NCBI RefSeq assembly: GCF_028609865.1
Contig: NZ_CP063194.1
Span: forward strand, 1,798,001-1,862,000
Length of the DNA: 64,000 nt
Source: Corynebacterium jeddahense
GTDB lineage: Bacteria; Actinomycetota; Actinomycetes; Mycobacteriales; Mycobacteriaceae
Reading direction: 5' to 3'
How positions within the stretch are numbered: position 1 is the first letter of the stretch; the number at the start of each line of letters is the position of its first letter. This document shows, in pieces, positions 1 through 7,631 of this stretch. A model generated the notes under the pieces. The model ran no database searches. It had not been told where the DNA came from and worked only from the letters and a program-made list of their open reading frames with translations. A program made the translations under genes and the position numbers.

Positions 1-725
1 GTGAGGGCAACCACCACTGCGGCTTTCGCCGCGGTGGACAGTTCCCCGTCACGGACGTCGTCTTTTCCCCGCGACTCACCGCCACGGACGTTGCCTTTTC
101 CCTGCGGCTCACCGTCGCTCATGAGCACTTGGATAATGGCGTCTTTGACTGTTTCCCGGTCGCGCATCTCGACAACGAGCTTTTTCAGCTCGTCCATGTC
201 ACTGGGTAAATCAGCGATGTCGTCTATCGGTCCAGGCCCTGGCAGCCACTCGTTGACTGGCCGGGGTGGCCTTTTCGCATCGGCTGCTTCATCGACTCGC
301 TGCTGTTGATGGTTGCGTTGGACTTTGCGGTGTTTGCTCACGCGTTCCATTGTCGCCGCAAACGCCTCGTCGAAGGTCATCGACGCTGCCGAATCGCGGT
401 CGTCATCGTCTGGCCAGTACCGCTTCGTCCAGGTCAGTGCTGCGGTGTCGTTGACATCGAACTCCACGGCAATCTCACGCACCGTCGCCTGCGAGGTCAA
501 CCTGCGTGCTACAACCTTCGCGATGGTCTCAGCGTCGTAGGCGCGTCGCGTGCCATCAAAGGACTGGCCGCGGCGTTTGGCCGCAACCCAGTTGCCGACC
601 GTGTCCACCGATGGTCGGCGACCACATACGTCTTCAGCCCAGTCGCAGACCTCACGGGCAGACGCCCCAGCCAAAAACCTCTCAACCGCACCATCGCGGA
701 TATCAGATGGAAACCCTGCGGGCAT
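1..725 (-). CDS. IS3-family transposase, N-terminal part (runs off the left edge)
   Basis: Minus-strand reading frame starting with ATG at 725 and still open at base 1, about 241 codons. It corresponds to residues 1-241 of the 585-residue transposase at 13323-15080: the N-terminal helix-turn-helix region (AREVCDWAEDVCGR) and the linker before the DDE domain. The catalytic domain lies outside the window, so whether this copy is intact cannot be judged. Confidence 0.85.
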   Translation of the reverse strand, partial: MPAGFPSDIRDGAVERFLAGASAREVCDWAEDVCGRRPSVDTVGNWVAAKRRGQSFDGTRRAYDAETIAKVVARRLTSQATVREIAVEFDVNDTAALTWTKRYWPDDDDRDSAASMTFDEAFAATMERVSKHRKVQRNHQQQRVDEAADAKRPPRPVNEWLPGPGPIDDIADLPSDMDELKKLVVEMRDRETVKDAIIQVLMSDGEPQGKGNVRGGESRGKDDVRDGELSTAAKAAVVVAL

Positions 726-773
726 TGGAATACCTTCCAGCCCCCAACACTCCAACTTTTTGTCCGCGCTCCC
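1..773 (-). mobile_element. IS3-family element, partial copy cut by the left window edge
   Basis: Reverse-complement copy of the left 773 bases of the element at 13275-15131. The overlapping translations are identical wherever I compared them, so the two copies are very recent. Its terminal inverted repeat ends at 773 (reads GGGAGCGCGGAC on the minus strand). The outer flank 774-805 is one arm of the same palindromic repeat family that hosts the other copy. The remainder of the element lies outside the window. Confidence 0.9.
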
Positions 774-805
774 CAAACGCTAATAGCTGGATCTTAGTAG
801 CTGGA
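774..805. repeat. Half of a palindromic intergenic repeat next to the IS end
   Basis: The segment just outside the IS end contains TAATAGCTGG followed by ATCTTAGTAGCTGGA. It differs by only a few bases from the right arm of the complete palindrome at 11128-11190. The other arm should lie beyond the left end of this IS copy, outside the window. It sits downstream of the RNase H/phosphatase gene, where a transcription terminator would be expected. Confidence 0.7.
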
Positions 806-833
806 AACGCGGAGCCGGGGGCGGATTCGCGCA

Positions 834-1982
834 CTACCCGCGGTGGTGGGCGACGTCGTTGACGCAGCGCACCACGCCGTAGTCGCCGTAGAAGTCCACG
901 ACGGAGATGCTGGCCAGGTCGAGGAACAGGTGCTTGAACATGTCCGCGTTCGCGCCGAGGCCCTGCCGCACGAAGGACTTCACCGGCGTCATGTGCGTGA
1001 CCACGAGCACGGTCTGGCCCTCGTAGCGCTCCTGTAGCTTCAGCCGCGCGCGGGTGACGCGGCGGTGCAGCGCGGCGAGCGACTCCCCGCCCGGGGGCGC
1101 CACGCTCGCCGACGCCTGCCACTCCTCGAACGCCGCCGGGTCCTTCGCCGCCGCCTCCTCGCGGGTGAGCCCCTCGAAGTCGCCGAACGCCATCTCGCGC
1201 AGGGCGTCGTCCGTGGCCACCTCGAGCCCGAGCGCCTCGGCGGCAAAACGCGCCGTCTCCTGCGCGCGGGCCTGCGGCGACGCGACGACGGCGTCCACCT
1301 GGCCGAAGCCGCGCAGCGCTGCGGCGGCCCGGCGCGCCTGCTCGCGGCCGGTGTCGGTGAGCGACGGGTCCGAGGTACCGGAGAAGCGCCGCTCGGCCGA
1401 GTGCTGCGTCTGCCCGTGGCGGAGCAGGATGAACCGGGTGCGCGGGGCGTCCTCGCCGGCCCAGTGTGCGGGGCTCGCCGTCGTGTGCGAGGGCGATTGC
1501 TTCTCGACGCCCTCCGGCTCACCCTTCTTCTCCCCCACCCACACGCCGGTGCCCTTCACAATCCCCGGCTTGTCCCCGCGCGCGGCGGCGTCCATGGCCA
1601 CGTTGGACAGCTCGTCGGCCTTCTTGTTCTTCGCGCGCGGCACCCAGGTGTAGGTAACGGAGTCGAACCCGGAGGCGAGGTCGCGGGCCTGGCGGGCAAG
1701 CTTTTGCATGTCTGGGTGCTTGATCTTCCAGCGCCCGGTCATCTGCTCAACGACGAGCTTGGAGTCCATGAAGACCTCCACCTGCGTCGCCCCCACCTCG
1801 CGCGCCGCCTCGAGTCCGCGCAGCAGGCCGTGGTACTCGGCGACGTTGTTGGACGCCTTCTTGCCCACGACGTAGGCGATTTCGGCGAGGGTATCGCCGG
1901 AGGCGTCGTAAAGCACGGAGCCCGAGCCGGCGACTCCGGGGTTGCCGCGCGAGCCGCCGTCGCAGTAGAGCGTGACCTGCAT
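834..1982 (-). CDS. Bifunctional RNase H / histidine-phosphatase protein (Rv2228c-like)
   Basis: 382 residues, two domains. Residues 1-135 are RNase HI: DGGSRGNPG, NVAEYHGL, FMDSKLVVEQ and KADELSNVAMDAA carry the acidic metal ligands expected for hydrolysis of RNA in RNA:DNA hybrids. After a linker, residues ~180-382 form a phosphoglycerate-mutase-type phosphatase with LLRHGQT, the acid region DDALREMAFGD and VVTHMTPVK. This fusion is known from actinobacteria; the M. tuberculosis protein has RNase H and alpha-ribazole-phosphatase-like activity. The ATG at 1982 directly follows the stop of the zinc-ribbon gene, so the two are probably cotranscribed and translationally coupled. Confidence 0.93.
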   Translation of the reverse strand: MQVTLYCDGGSRGNPGVAGSGSVLYDASGDTLAEIAYVVGKKASNNVAEYHGLLRGLEAAREVGATQVEVFMDSKLVVEQMTGRWKIKHPDMQKLARQARDLASGFDSVTYTWVPRAKNKKADELSNVAMDAAARGDKPGIVKGTGVWVGEKKGEPEGVEKQSPSHTTASPAHWAGEDAPRTRFILLRHGQTQHSAERRFSGTSDPSLTDTGREQARRAAAALRGFGQVDAVVASPQARAQETARFAAEALGLEVATDDALREMAFGDFEGLTREEAAAKDPAAFEEWQASASVAPPGGESLAALHRRVTRARLKLQERYEGQTVLVVTHMTPVKSFVRQGLGANADMFKHLFLDLASISVVDFYGDYGVVRCVNDVAHHRG

Positions 1983-2663
1983 CTACTGCTCCGGGGTGAC
2001 GCGCACGAGCAGCGTGCCGCAGTTCGGGCAGGTGGGCAGCTCGTCGGCGGGCTCGGCGAGGACCTCGGCGCGCTCGGACGGAGGCAGCTGGATGAAGCAG
2101 CCGCCGCAGGCACGCCCGTTGAATTTCGCGGCGCCGATGTCGTCGTAGGCGCCCAGCACGTCGGCGGGCAGCTGCTCGCGCAGGGACGCGGTGTCCACGT
2201 CCTCGACGGCGGGCAGGGCGTCGACGGCGCGCTGGGCAGCCTCGACCTTGCGGTTCGCCTCGTCCACGCGCGCGGCGTGCACGTCGCGGTTGTTGCGCAG
2301 CGCCGCGATCTCGTTGTGCGCCTCCTTGAGTTCGGAGAGCAGGTCGGCGATGCGCGACTTCGCGGCGTAACGGTCGTGCTCCAAGTCCTTGCGACGTTCC
2401 GGGTCGGTCTCCGCGCCGAGCTGGCGCTTGTCGTCCATCTCGCGCTTCTTCAGCTTGCGCTCGTCCTCCTGGATGCGCAGGATTTCCAGCTCCATGTCGT
2501 CGACGGCAAGCTGCGCCGCGGAGGAGGCGTCGGTGAGGCGCTGGCGTTCGTCGAGAAGCGTGCGCAACTCCTGCTCCTCCGGGCGAACGCGCGGCTGCGA
2601 CGACGCGCGGTCGGCGTCGGCGAGCTGCAGGAGGACGGGCTGCAGGTCTTTGGAAAGGTGCAT
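1983..2663 (-). CDS. C4 zinc-ribbon, coiled-coil protein (Rv2229c/DUF164-like)
   Basis: 226 residues. The N-terminal two thirds is heptad-rich and strongly charged (residues ~20-150), predicted to be a long antiparallel coiled coil. The C-terminus has paired cysteines (CGGC ... CPNCG) that form a zinc ribbon. The family is conserved in bacteria, and a putative nucleic-acid-binding role is inferred from its fold and its constant position beside RNase H. It starts at ATG 2663, 9 bp after the Nif3 gene ends, and its stop abuts the RNase H start, so three genes form one leftward operon. Confidence 0.9.
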   Translation of the reverse strand: MHLSKDLQPVLLQLADADRASSQPRVRPEEQELRTLLDERQRLTDASSAAQLAVDDMELEILRIQEDERKLKKREMDDKRQLGAETDPERRKDLEHDRYAAKSRIADLLSELKEAHNEIAALRNNRDVHAARVDEANRKVEAAQRAVDALPAVEDVDTASLREQLPADVLGAYDDIGAAKFNGRACGGCFIQLPPSERAEVLAEPADELPTCPNCGTLLVRVTPEQ

Positions 2664-2672
2664 CGGAACTCC

Positions 2673-3806
2673 TTATTCGGGGTGCGCGGAGACGGTCCAG
2701 GGGTCGGTACGGATGCGCAGGATCTCGGTGCCGACGCCCAACGGCGCAACGATACCCGCCGCCTGCTCCGTCCACGGAAACTCGCTGGCCCAGTGGGCGG
2801 TGTCGATGACGGCGGGTCCCCCGGCGCGCAGGTGCTCGTCGACGGGGTGGTGGCGCAGGTCGGAGGTGACGTAGACGTCCACGCCGAGCGCCGCCACGTC
2901 CTCGAGGAAGCTATCGCCCGCGCCCGAGGAGACCGCCACCTTCTGCACCATCCGCTCCGGATCGCCGGCGGCGCGCACGCCCCACACCGTCTCCGGCAGG
3001 GCGTTGGCCACCTGCTGGGTGAATTCGCGCAGCGTCATCGGCTCTGGCAACTCCCCGATGCGCCCGAGGCCCGTGGCCCGCTCGAGGTCGCCCGTGTCCG
3101 CCATCTGCACCACGTCGAACGCGGGCTCCTCGTAGGGGTGCCGCGCCCGCAGCGTATCGACGAGCCTCCGGCGCAACCGCGCCGGCGCCACGAACTCGAC
3201 GCGAATCTCATCCGCCGTGAAGTGCGTGCCCACGGCCCCATCGGTCGGGTGCGCGCCCTCCACCGGCGTGAACTCCCCGGTGCCCTCGAACGAGAAGGCA
3301 CACTCGCGGTAGTTGCCGATCGCGCCGGCGCCGGCCGCGAACAGCGCCTGCTTCAGCGCGGGCGCGGCCTCCGGCGGGACGTGGACGCCCCAGTGGTCCA
3401 CGGCGTCGAGCGCCACGGGCTTGATCGGGCGGCCCGGGGTGATGCCGACGAGCTCCGCGAGCTCGTCGGAAACACCCGGGCGGGCCGAGTCCGCGTTCGT
3501 GTGCGCGGCGAACAGAGCGCAGCCGCCGACGAGCAGGGTGTGGATGACCTTGCCCTTTGGGGTGTCCGCCGCCACGGAGTGCACGCCGCGCAGGAGCAGC
3601 GGGTGGTGGACGACGAGCAGCTGGGCACCCGTGGCCACGGCGGCCTCCGCCACCTCCTGGGTGCAATCGAGCGCGAAGGCCACCTTGGTCACCTCGTCGG
3701 CAGGGTCGCCGCAGATGAGTCCCACCTGGTCCCAACTCTCGGCCAGCGCGGGCGGGTAGGCGGCCTCGAGCGCGCCGACAACGTCTTGCACAGTCACAGC
3801 AGTCAT
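2673..3806 (-). CDS. Nif3-like dinuclear metal-centre protein (GTP cyclohydrolase 1 type 2 homolog)
   Basis: 377 residues when started at ATG 3806 (MTAVTVQDVV). The frame stays open upstream only because of GC bias, and family alignments begin with this DVV...LAESWDQVGL segment. Metal ligands are visible in LVVHHPLLLRG and AAHTNAD near the N-terminus and again in the C-terminal Nif3 half (HHPVDEHLRAG, DTAHWASE). A PII-like insertion separates the halves. Members are toroidal hexamers; the annotated GTP cyclohydrolase activity is not established for most of them. First gene of the leftward three-gene operon, divergent from the HAD gene at 3843. Confidence 0.92.
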   Translation of the reverse strand: MTAVTVQDVVGALEAAYPPALAESWDQVGLICGDPADEVTKVAFALDCTQEVAEAAVATGAQLLVVHHPLLLRGVHSVAADTPKGKVIHTLLVGGCALFAAHTNADSARPGVSDELAELVGITPGRPIKPVALDAVDHWGVHVPPEAAPALKQALFAAGAGAIGNYRECAFSFEGTGEFTPVEGAHPTDGAVGTHFTADEIRVEFVAPARLRRRLVDTLRARHPYEEPAFDVVQMADTGDLERATGLGRIGELPEPMTLREFTQQVANALPETVWGVRAAGDPERMVQKVAVSSGAGDSFLEDVAALGVDVYVTSDLRHHPVDEHLRAGGPAVIDTAHWASEFPWTEQAAGIVAPLGVGTEILRIRTDPWTVSAHPE

Positions 3807-3842
3807 GGCAGCCAGCCTACAAATTTGGAACAGTGGGCAAGC

Positions 3843-4475
3843 GTGACCACCACATTGCTTTTCGACGTCGACGGCACCCTCATCGACTCCTTCCCCGGCA
3901 TCCGCCACGGCTTCCTGCTCGGGCTTAAGGACGTGGGCTGGGATGTGCCCGACGAGGACTTCATCCGCCGCATCCCCGGCCCGCCAATGCCGGAGACCAT
4001 GCGCTCGCTCGGCATGTCTGCGGCGCAGGTGGATCAGGCCATGCGTGCCTACTCCGACTACATGTCCGGCGAGGGATGGCAGCGCTTCGAGGTCTACCCC
4101 GGCATGGATGTCCTGGTAGAGCGGTTGGCGGGTGAGGGCTACCGCGTGTGCACGGCGACGTCGAAAAGCGAACGCTTCGCCCGCGCCGCCCTTGAGCGCG
4201 CGGGCCTGCTGGAACACATCGATTTCCTGGGCGCGGCGTCGAACGACGGGGTGCGCGCGAAGAAGGTCGACGTGATCCGGCACGTGCTGGAGACTGCTAC
4301 GCCCGAGCGGCCGCTGATGGTCGGCGACCGGCTGCACGACTTCGAGGGCGCCGCGCACTTTGGCATCCCGAGCGTGGCCGTGACCTGGGGTTACGGCGCG
4401 GCCGAGGAGTGGGAATTGGCCGACTACGTGGCGCGTGACGCCGCCGAACTAGAGAGGATCATCCGTGAGTTCTAA
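3843..4475 (+). CDS. HAD-family hydrolase, PtkA/Gph-like
   Basis: 210 residues from GTG 3843. HAD motifs: I FDVDGTL, II CTATSKS, III Lys in RAKKVDVI, IV GDRLHDFEGA. An alpha-helical cap lies between motifs I and II, as in phosphoglycolate phosphatases. In M. tuberculosis the gene next to ptpA in this position is ptkA (Rv2232), a HAD-fold protein reported as a tyrosine kinase acting on PtpA. Synteny suggests this is its ortholog; the sequence alone supports only a HAD phosphotransferase. The stop overlaps ptpA by 11 bp, so the two are translationally coupled. Confidence 0.88.
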   Translation: MTTTLLFDVDGTLIDSFPGIRHGFLLGLKDVGWDVPDEDFIRRIPGPPMPETMRSLGMSAAQVDQAMRAYSDYMSGEGWQRFEVYPGMDVLVERLAGEGYRVCTATSKSERFARAALERAGLLEHIDFLGAASNDGVRAKKVDVIRHVLETATPERPLMVGDRLHDFEGAAHFGIPSVAVTWGYGAAEEWELADYVARDAAELERIIREF

Positions 4476-4941
4476 ATTGCACATCGACTTCGTCTGCACC
4501 GGCAACATCTGCCGCTCCCCCATGGCGGAGGTGATCCTGCGCGAGAAACTGGCGCAGGCCGGGCTGGGGGACGCGGTGACGGTGACGTCGTCAGGCATCG
4601 GCGGCTGGCACGTGGGACAGAAAGCCGACGAGCGGGCGCGCGCCGAGCTGGCCGCGCACGGCTACGACGGCGAAGCCCACCGCGCCCAGCAGTTCGGGTA
4701 TGCGCAGGAGCAGGCCGACCTGATCGTGGCGCTGGACACGAACCACGTTTCCGAGCTGGTCGTGCGCGGCGTGCCGGAGGACAAGGTGCGGCTGCTGCGC
4801 TCCTTCGACGCCGCCGCTGAGGAAGGCGCGGGTGTGGCCGACCCGTATTACGGCGGGCCGGAGGGCTTTGCGGTGGTGCGCGAGCAGATCGAGAGCGCAG
4901 CTGATGGCATTATTGCCTGGGTGCGTGAACGACTAGACTAA
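4465..4941 (+). CDS. ptpA: Low-molecular-weight protein-tyrosine phosphatase
   Basis: 158 residues from GTG 4465. The P-loop CTGNICRSP sits at residues ~11-19 (catalytic Cys-Arg), and the general-acid loop is ADPYYGG. Length and layout are typical of LMW-PTPs. The gene overlaps the HAD gene start-to-stop. Its last codons, ERLD-stop, are partly duplicated at 5984-6006 just before the SURF1 gene, which shows where foreign DNA entered. A PtpA ortholog by synteny with Rv2234; the M. tuberculosis protein is secreted, but nothing here shows secretion. Confidence 0.92.
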   Translation: MSSKLHIDFVCTGNICRSPMAEVILREKLAQAGLGDAVTVTSSGIGGWHVGQKADERARAELAAHGYDGEAHRAQQFGYAQEQADLIVALDTNHVSELVVRGVPEDKVRLLRSFDAAAEEGAGVADPYYGGPEGFAVVREQIESAADGIIAWVRERLD

Positions 4942-4943
4942 CC
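4921..4943 (+). repeat. Left copy of 23-bp imperfect direct repeat (ptpA 3' end)
   Basis: The segment covers the last ptpA codons and its TAA. It matches 5984-6006 at 20 of 23 positions, including 14 consecutive bases CGACTAGACTAACC. Both copies are followed a few bases later by GTGAG. The pair brackets the ptpA-SURF1 insert and behaves like attL/attR or a duplicated insertion site. Confidence 0.8.
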
Positions 4944-4947
4944 CGGC

Positions 4948-5134
4948 GTGAGCGCCAGAGAGGATCAGGCGGGCGAAAGCCCGTGGCGTGTACAAAGGGC
5001 GGGCGAGGGTGCTCACCGGCGTCCAAGTTGCGCAGACCAAGCAGTAGGTCGACGATGGTGTGCCTAAAGGGGGAAGGAAATCCGGGGTGAGAAGTGGGTC
5101 ACCTCACCGAATCTATAGGCCCTTGAAGCAATAC
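4948..5134 (+). ncRNA. Structured non-coding segment, possible group II intron 5' domain remnant
   Basis: No convincing coding frame. The plus strand begins GTGAGCGCC and contains a hairpin with a GNRA tetraloop (CGGGC-GAAA-GCCCG), a GCGCCA/TGGCGT pairing around it, and a further stem GGTGAG/CTCACC at about 5086-5110. A GUGNG start with domain-I-like GNRA stems recalls bacterial group II introns, but there is no domain V and no maturase gene before the 3' repeat, so any intron would be a fragment. It could also be an unrelated structured RNA or the 3' UTR of the minus-strand gene. Confidence 0.35.
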
Positions 5135-5647
5135 TTAGACCGAGAAAGGGCGACCGTAGTTAATGTATTCGTTACTACTTTCAGTAAACGGTGACAGCAA
5201 GTAGCGACTCTTCCATGGGCATGGGACCCGCCACAGGTACGTGTTATCGCCTAAATAACCGTCTTCGTTTTGTGTTCCTTCTCGTTCAGGTTGGGGACGC
5301 ACGATTCCAAGGAAACTATCTGGGACGCGAGCTTTACGTCCTACCGGATTCGACCATTGGAGATCCTGATTACAGTATTCGTCGTCCATAAATGGGCCGG
5401 TAAAGTGGATGAGAATTTCACGCGGTGCAGCACTGGGATGAGGGAGATTATCAATGGGAATGTCCTCGTACCAGATATCATGGTTTATCTGTTTCCCCTC
5501 TTCGATCCAGTTGAGGACGGTTGTTTCGTCGAAACTAGCACCTGTCAAGACTTGTAAAGAACTGCTAGGATCGTCTAGGTAGAAGCGTTTCACATACGCC
5601 AGATAGATACGTGGTGGGGGAACGACCCGGGGAGCATTGTCAGTCAT
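5135..5647 (-). CDS. Orphan protein of unknown function inside the ptpA-SURF1 insert
   Basis: 170 residues from ATG 5647 (MTDNAPRVVPPPR). Not recognised. It is soluble, rich in aromatic and acidic residues, with a proline-rich N-terminus and no signal peptide or membrane segment. Base composition is clearly lower in GC than the flanking core genes and codon use is different, indicating transfer. It is the only sizeable open frame in the insert and is oriented against ptpA and SURF1. Confidence 0.55.
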   Translation of the reverse strand: MTDNAPRVVPPPRIYLAYVKRFYLDDPSSSLQVLTGASFDETTVLNWIEEGKQINHDIWYEDIPIDNLPHPSAAPREILIHFTGPFMDDEYCNQDLQWSNPVGRKARVPDSFLGIVRPQPEREGTQNEDGYLGDNTYLWRVPCPWKSRYLLSPFTESSNEYINYGRPFSV

Positions 5648-5983
5648 TGCCGGGAATTTTACAACCTACGCGGGTTGGTTTGCTATAAACGCGTGCGTAA
5701 AACGTGCCCGTCGTAGTGACAATCTTGCGGGCATTAACCGGCTTAGCGGCAAAGCCCGATGCTTGTGGCTGATTGATCCCGTCTATGCCAACGAGTCCGG
5801 CACATCGCAGAACTTGGAGCTTCTAGCGGCCACGCGCCGCACCTTGGTTGGGTTCTTGGATTAAGATCCGAATTTTGCCCACCGGTTTAGCCGCAGCCCG
5901 TTCTACACCGGGGATAGCCCGGATCGGTATATCAGGTATCGACAGCATCACCGCATTGACCGGCTGTCCGACTTCATCAAGGG
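5648..5983. other. Right half of the insert without a supported gene
   Basis: Low-GC DNA between the orphan gene and the right 23-bp repeat. A 75-codon plus-strand frame at 5637-5864 is possible but shows nothing I recognise and has no ribosome-binding site. No group II domain V pattern and no integrase was seen. It probably contains the promoter of the minus-strand gene at 5647 and decayed sequence. Confidence 0.5.
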
Positions 5984-6006
5984 GTGCGGAAGCGACTAGA
6001 CTAACC
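5984..6006 (+). repeat. Right copy of 23-bp imperfect direct repeat
   Basis: Partner of 4921-4943. Read in the ptpA frame it would encode VRKRLD-stop, against VRERLD-stop in ptpA itself. The SURF1 start codon follows 4 bp later, so without the insert ptpA would end about 7 bp before the SURF1 start. Confidence 0.8.
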
Positions 6007-6010
6007 GCCC

Positions 6011-6961
6011 GTGAGTGCGAACCAGCCAAAGTCGTGGTGGCGGCAGATGCTCACCCCCGGCTGGATCATCGCCGCGCTGCTGATCGGCCTGTTCTCCTAC
6101 TACGCCTTCACGTTCCTCGCGCCGTGGCAGCTGGGCAAGAACGAGGCGCTCGTCGAGCGCAACGAGCACATCACCGCCGCTTTCGACCACGACCCGGAGC
6201 CGATCACCGACCGCCTCGGCGCGGACGGCTCTCTCCCGCCGGACAACGAGTGGTCCCGCGTCGTTGCCACCGGCCACTACACAGGCCACGACGTGCTGCT
6301 GCGCCTGCGCCCCGTCGACGGCACCCCGGCGTTCCAGGTGCTCACCCCGTTTACGCTCGAGGACGGCCGCACGATCATCGTCCACCGCGGCTGGGTGAAG
6401 GCCGTCGACTCGACGCAGGTCCCGCACGTCGACCCCGTCCCCGCCGGCGAGGTATCGGTCACCGGCATGCTGCGCGCCGACGAGGGCGTCCACCCCAACG
6501 CCCCCATGCACGAGCAGGGCTACGACATGGTCTACTCCATCAGCCCCGGCCAGATCGGCTCGCTCGACGGCATCGACGTGGTCCAGCCCTACCTCCAGCT
6601 GCTCAGCGACCAGCCCGGCGTGCTCGACCCGATCCCCCTGCCCCAGCTCGAGACGGGCAACCACCTCTCGTACGGGCTGCAGTGGATCCTCTTCGGCATC
6701 GCCGCTCCCGCCGGCCTCATCTACTTCCTCGTCTCAGACTCGCGCGAGCGGCGCCGCTTCGAGGAGGAGCAGGAGCAAATGCGTATCGACGCCACCTCCG
6801 GCTCCCCCGGCCCCGACCCCGATCCCGACGCTCCTGCTGCGCCTGCTCCTTCGCCTACCACTGCGCCCGCCCCGGCGCCCGCCCCGGCACGGCGCCAGCG
6901 CTACGGATCGTCCCGCGCCAACCCGTGGGCCAAGGCCTACGATAAGGAGCGAGAACGCTAG
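6011..6961 (+). CDS. SURF1-family cytochrome c oxidase assembly protein
   Basis: 316 residues from GTG 6011. One membrane segment lies near the N-terminus (residues ~18-40, IIAALLIGLFSYYAFTFLAPWQLGK) and one near ~225-245 (LQWILFGIAAPAGLIYFLV), the standard SURF1 topology. Between them is the extracytoplasmic domain with VHRGWVKA and GVLDP-like motifs. The tail is Pro/Ala-rich and basic. The family aids heme a3/cytochrome aa3 oxidase assembly. Position after ptpA matches Rv2235. Confidence 0.92.
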   Translation: MSANQPKSWWRQMLTPGWIIAALLIGLFSYYAFTFLAPWQLGKNEALVERNEHITAAFDHDPEPITDRLGADGSLPPDNEWSRVVATGHYTGHDVLLRLRPVDGTPAFQVLTPFTLEDGRTIIVHRGWVKAVDSTQVPHVDPVPAGEVSVTGMLRADEGVHPNAPMHEQGYDMVYSISPGQIGSLDGIDVVQPYLQLLSDQPGVLDPIPLPQLETGNHLSYGLQWILFGIAAPAGLIYFLVSDSRERRRFEEEQEQMRIDATSGSPGPDPDPDAPAAPAPSPTTAPAPAPAPARRQRYGSSRANPWAKAYDKERER

Positions 6962-6979
6962 CCCGTCGAAGGGGGAAGA

Positions 6980-7393
6980 GTGGAAACCGCCGTCGCTGAA
7001 CAGATCGAGTCTCTGCTGCTCGCCCTCGAGGCCGCGGGCGTGGTACCCGCCGACGGCGTCGAGCCCGACGACATCGAGGACGCCGTGTTCGACGACGCCG
7101 TCCGCTTCGCCGCCCGCCCCTTCGCCGCGCTCGCGGATCTGCGCGATCCGGACGGCGCGCCCCTGTTCGCCCTGGCCGCGCCCGGGTCGCTGGCCACCCG
7201 CGCCGCCCGGGCCTGCGCCGCCGCAGGGTGCGAACTGTGGGACATCGCCGTCGTGCCGGACGCCGCGGACTCGCTTGCCGGTTCCGCGCGCGTGCGGTTT
7301 TCGGAGTGGGACGTCGCGGACGTGGATTTCGACGGCCCCTCGGCCCGCTTCGAGCTCGGCATCCTCGCCGCCATCGAGGCCCGGACGCTCTAG
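6980..7393 (+). CDS. Conserved hypothetical protein downstream of SURF1
   Basis: 137 residues from GTG 6980, preceded by GAAGGGGGAAGAG as ribosome-binding site and 18 bp after SURF1, so probably cotranscribed. Acidic and alanine-rich, without signal peptide, membrane segment or a motif I recognise. High GC and third-position bias are typical of the core genome. Confidence 0.7.
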   Translation: METAVAEQIESLLLALEAAGVVPADGVEPDDIEDAVFDDAVRFAARPFAALADLRDPDGAPLFALAAPGSLATRAARACAAAGCELWDIAVVPDAADSLAGSARVRFSEWDVADVDFDGPSARFELGILAAIEARTL

Positions 7394-7546
7394 CGCGGGC
7401 GCCCGCCGGCCGGCTCGCTCTCGAGGAGTAAGCATCCTCGGGTAAGCATTTGGCTTACAGGGCTGGTTGGCTCACGGGGCTGGTCGGCTCCGGGGGTCGG
7501 CGGGTTTCGCCCCGGTGCGCGGCTCTGGTAGCGTTATCCGGCACAC

Positions 7547-7622
7547 GCGCCGTTAGCTCAGCTGGAAGAGCAACTGGTTTACACCCAGTAGGTCGGGGGT
7601 TCGAGCCCCTCATGGCGCACCA
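7547..7622 (+). tRNA. tRNA-Val (anticodon UAC)
   Basis: Complete cloverleaf: acceptor GCGCCGT pairs with ATGGCGC, D arm GCTCAGCTGGAAGAGC, anticodon stem ACTGG/CCAGT with loop TTTACAC (anticodon TAC), T arm GGGGG-TTCGAGC-CCCTC. CCA is encoded. Confidence 0.96.
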
Positions 7623-7631
7623 CGATTGGCG

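Noticed and set aside
1065..3842. Very long plus-strand open frame (part of a 1136-codon frame)
   Set aside because: Antisense shadow of the RNase H, zinc-ribbon and Nif3 genes caused by GC bias; only its last 210 codons (HAD protein from 3843) have family motifs.
4948..5134. RNase P RNA as identity of the structured segment
   Set aside because: The conserved RNase P core (GAGGAAAGTCC with its CACAG partner) is not present; only a partial GGAAGGAAATCCGG resembles it.
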